A stretch of DNA of 8,039 nucleotides from NCBI GenBank assembly GCA_937974415.1, contig CALJXB010000340.1, positions 1 through 8,039 of the forward strand. The letters run 5' to 3'. The DNA is from an uncultured Kiloniellales bacterium. Its GTDB lineage: Bacteria; Pseudomonadota; Alphaproteobacteria; Kiloniellales; JAKSDN01. A program made the translations under genes and the position numbers. Each line of letters starts with the position of its first letter. Positions within the stretch are counted from its first letter, which is position 1. Under the pieces are notes generated by a model. That model did no database searches. It was not told where the DNA came from and was given only the letters and a program-made list of their open reading frames with translations. Positions 6,917 through 8,039 of the stretch are shown piece by piece.

Positions 6917-7228
6917 GTGAGAGTGGTGCCTTTCGCGACCTTGATGGCGCTCGGGGTCCTTGCCGTATCGTCCTCATATGCGGGCGCCTGCGAAGAGATC
7001 GAGGCCCAGGATCTGAACAGCAGGATCGAGGCGGCTCTGACGCTGGCGGAAACTTCGGGCAGCCTCGATGCCGATGGGCAGGACAGACTGACGGCCTTGA
7101 GGGAAGACTTGTCGAAAGCAAGCGACGCGCAATTGCAGGCACAGGACAGTGGCGATTCGGCCAAGCTGAACGAGGTTTGCGAAACCTACGAGGACATCCT
7201 CAAGCGGGCTGAGTCCTTGAGCCAGTAG
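6917..7228 (+). CDS. Small secreted helical protein of unknown function
   Basis: This 103-residue protein starts at GTG, chosen because a perfect GGAGG (6906-6910) sits six bases upstream. The N-terminus is a Sec signal peptide (Arg2, hydrophobic core about 5-20), probably cut after Ala-Gly-Ala at 22-24 to leave Cys25 as the first residue. A lipoprotein reading of that Cys is possible but the lipobox is poor. The mature part is acidic and looks helical, with a central DADGQD turn near 51-56 and long helices on each side. Its only two cysteines, Cys25 and Cys88, could form a disulfide closing a helical hairpin. I do not recognise a family. It is transcribed away from pqiA, from the shared 217-base intergenic region, and converges on the glycine-zipper gene. 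Periplasmic location is a fair inference; function is not known. Confidence 0.78.
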   Translation: MRVVPFATLMALGVLAVSSSYAGACEEIEAQDLNSRIEAALTLAETSGSLDADGQDRLTALREDLSKASDAQLQAQDSGDSAKLNEVCETYEDILKRAESLSQ

Positions 7229-7340
7229 CCGCAGATTCCAGGTCCAGTTCTCGTTAGCAAGCGGCACGGCGGCCGGAAGGCGCGTAACGCCGACCGACGC
7301 GCGGTCGCGAACGGGCGCGCGCCAATGCAGATGCGCGGGG

Positions 7341-7616
7341 CTACTGTGTCTGCTGTCCGGCCTCGTAGCCGTCCTGATAGGACTTCTCGTTTTTTTCCTC
7401 CTGCTGGTTTACATAGAGGCCGCCCAGCAGGCCCGCGCCCGCCCCGAGGGCGGCGCCCATAAGCGTGTTGCCCGCGATTGCGCCCATCACGGCCCCGGCG
7501 CCCGCGCCGAGGGCGGCGCCCGTCCCGGCGCTCTTTTCTCTATCGGTGGCGTCCGCGCAGCCGCTGGAAGCGAGAGCGGCGACCAGAGCCCCAACCAGAA
7601 GAATGCTTCTCACCAT
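7341..7616 (-). CDS. Glycine-zipper lipoprotein (YMGG/OsmB-like)
   Basis: This 91-residue envelope protein has an N-terminal signal (MVRSILLVGALVAALASSGC) ending at a probable lipidated Cys20. The lipobox Ser-Ser-Gly-Cys is acceptable but lacks the usual Leu at -3. Residues 30-68 form a glycine-zipper hairpin of two GxxxG-rich segments (GAALGAGAGAVMGAIAG and MGAALGAGAGLLGG), typical of outer-membrane-associated glycine-zipper proteins. The charged tail contains SYQDGYEAGQQ, as in YMGG-like zipper proteins. GGAG lies nine bases before the ATG. It follows the Rap1a-like gene by 24 bases on the same strand, so the two are probably co-transcribed. A structural or stress-related envelope role is inferred from related small lipoproteins. 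Confidence 0.82.
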   Translation of the reverse strand: MVRSILLVGALVAALASSGCADATDREKSAGTGAALGAGAGAVMGAIAGNTLMGAALGAGAGLLGGLYVNQQEEKNEKSYQDGYEAGQQTQ

Positions 7617-7640
7617 GCCAATTCACTCCACGTTTCGGGG

Positions 7641-8021
7641 TTATTTGCTACAGGGATAGGTCTCGATCGCCCATTGCAGGACGCCGTCCACCGCCTCCAG
7701 AGAGTTGTGCTGCGGATTCGCACTCGACCATGTCACCAGCAAGGCGATGGCCTGATCGCGGGTCGGCCGCTCGGCGTCATTCATACAAAAGACATGCCCG
7801 TCGAGAGCCCTACCGATGACCGTGTGGAAGTGCATAAGCCCCAACACGTAGCCATGGCACATATGGATGGCCGCCACCGCTTGGGGGTCTTGCGGGTCCA
7901 CGCTGCAGAGGTCGATGAGATCCTCTGTCGTATCGAGAGTGAAGTCTTGCTCCGTCACGCCCGCCTGTGCCAGGGACGGGAGTGCCATCAAAAAGGCGAC
8001 CGCACACGCAAGTTTTCTCAT
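7641..8021 (-). CDS. Rap1a/Tai-like periplasmic protein
   Basis: This 126-residue secreted protein has a clear Sec signal peptide (MRKLACAVAFLMALPSLAQA, cleavage after Ala20). The mature part carries four cysteines (39, 55, 79 and 124), probably two disulfides, and the pattern 'L..C......A...C.GYV.G..........C......T..QA..L...W....P.......A......A....YPC' seen in the Rap1a/Tai immunity family. Family members include periplasmic immunity proteins against type VI secretion amidase effectors, but many standalone homologues have no known effector. No effector or T6SS gene is in the window, so immunity is not shown. A strong GGGAGGT (8038-8031 region, - strand) precedes the ATG by about nine bases. 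It is the first gene of a likely two-gene unit with the glycine-zipper lipoprotein. Confidence 0.75.
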   Translation of the reverse strand: MRKLACAVAFLMALPSLAQAGVTEQDFTLDTTEDLIDLCSVDPQDPQAVAAIHMCHGYVLGLMHFHTVIGRALDGHVFCMNDAERPTRDQAIALLVTWSSANPQHNSLEAVDGVLQWAIETYPCSK

Positions 8022-8039
8022 TCCTCAACCACCTCCCTT

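Noticed and set aside
7229..7340. Possible terminator in the convergent gap after the 103-residue protein gene
   Set aside because: Short GC palindromes occur (6-bp stem at 7291-7307; GGCGCGCGCC at 7314-7323), but neither has a T-tract on either strand, so I cannot support a terminator.

Overview
This high-GC window (strong G/C bias at third codon positions) looks like a chromosomal segment of a Gram-negative bacterium. An MCE/PqiA envelope system, Sec signal peptides, a glycine-zipper lipoprotein and a MalFGK-type ABC operon fit a proteobacterium. The style of the genes (PepSY-like and Rap1a/Tai-like small periplasmic proteins, GC-rich MalFGK operon) suggests an alphaproteobacterium, possibly Rhodospirillales-like; that is inference, since the window holds no rRNA or other taxonomic marker.

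Left part (1-3389, + strand): an ABC importer operon of the carbohydrate (CUT1) type. It runs from the C-terminal part of a solute-binding protein (cut by the window edge) to a UgpA/MalF-like permease, a UgpE/MalG-like permease and a UgpC/MalK-like ATPase. A previously easy-to-miss 54-residue two-helix membrane protein follows, its GTG overlapping the ATPase stop codon. Stops and starts overlap or lie close together, so the set is probably one translationally coupled operon. The transported substrate cannot be read from the sequence.

Middle part (3465-6699, - strand, convergent with the ABC operon): pqiA followed by pqiB, overlapping by 8 bases. PqiA is a two-half membrane protein with two zinc-ribbon-like CxxC pairs. 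The PqiB-like protein is a membrane-anchored periplasmic MCE protein with four MCE repeats, not the three of E. coli PqiB or the seven of LetB/YebT. It ends in an Ala/Thr/Glu-rich linker and a PepSY-like domain. No pqiC follows. By homology the pair would make a trans-envelope conduit for lipid or hydrophobic molecules.

Right part (6917-8021): three small exported proteins. One is a 103-residue secreted helical protein on the + strand, divergent from pqiA. The other two, on the - strand, are a Rap1a/Tai-like four-cysteine periplasmic protein followed 24 bases later by a glycine-zipper lipoprotein. No tRNA, rRNA, insertion sequence, CRISPR array or phage gene was seen. The most unusual items are the four-MCE plus PepSY-like fusion, the coupled 54-residue membrane protein, and a hairpin lying in the spacer between the pqiA ribosome-binding site and its start.
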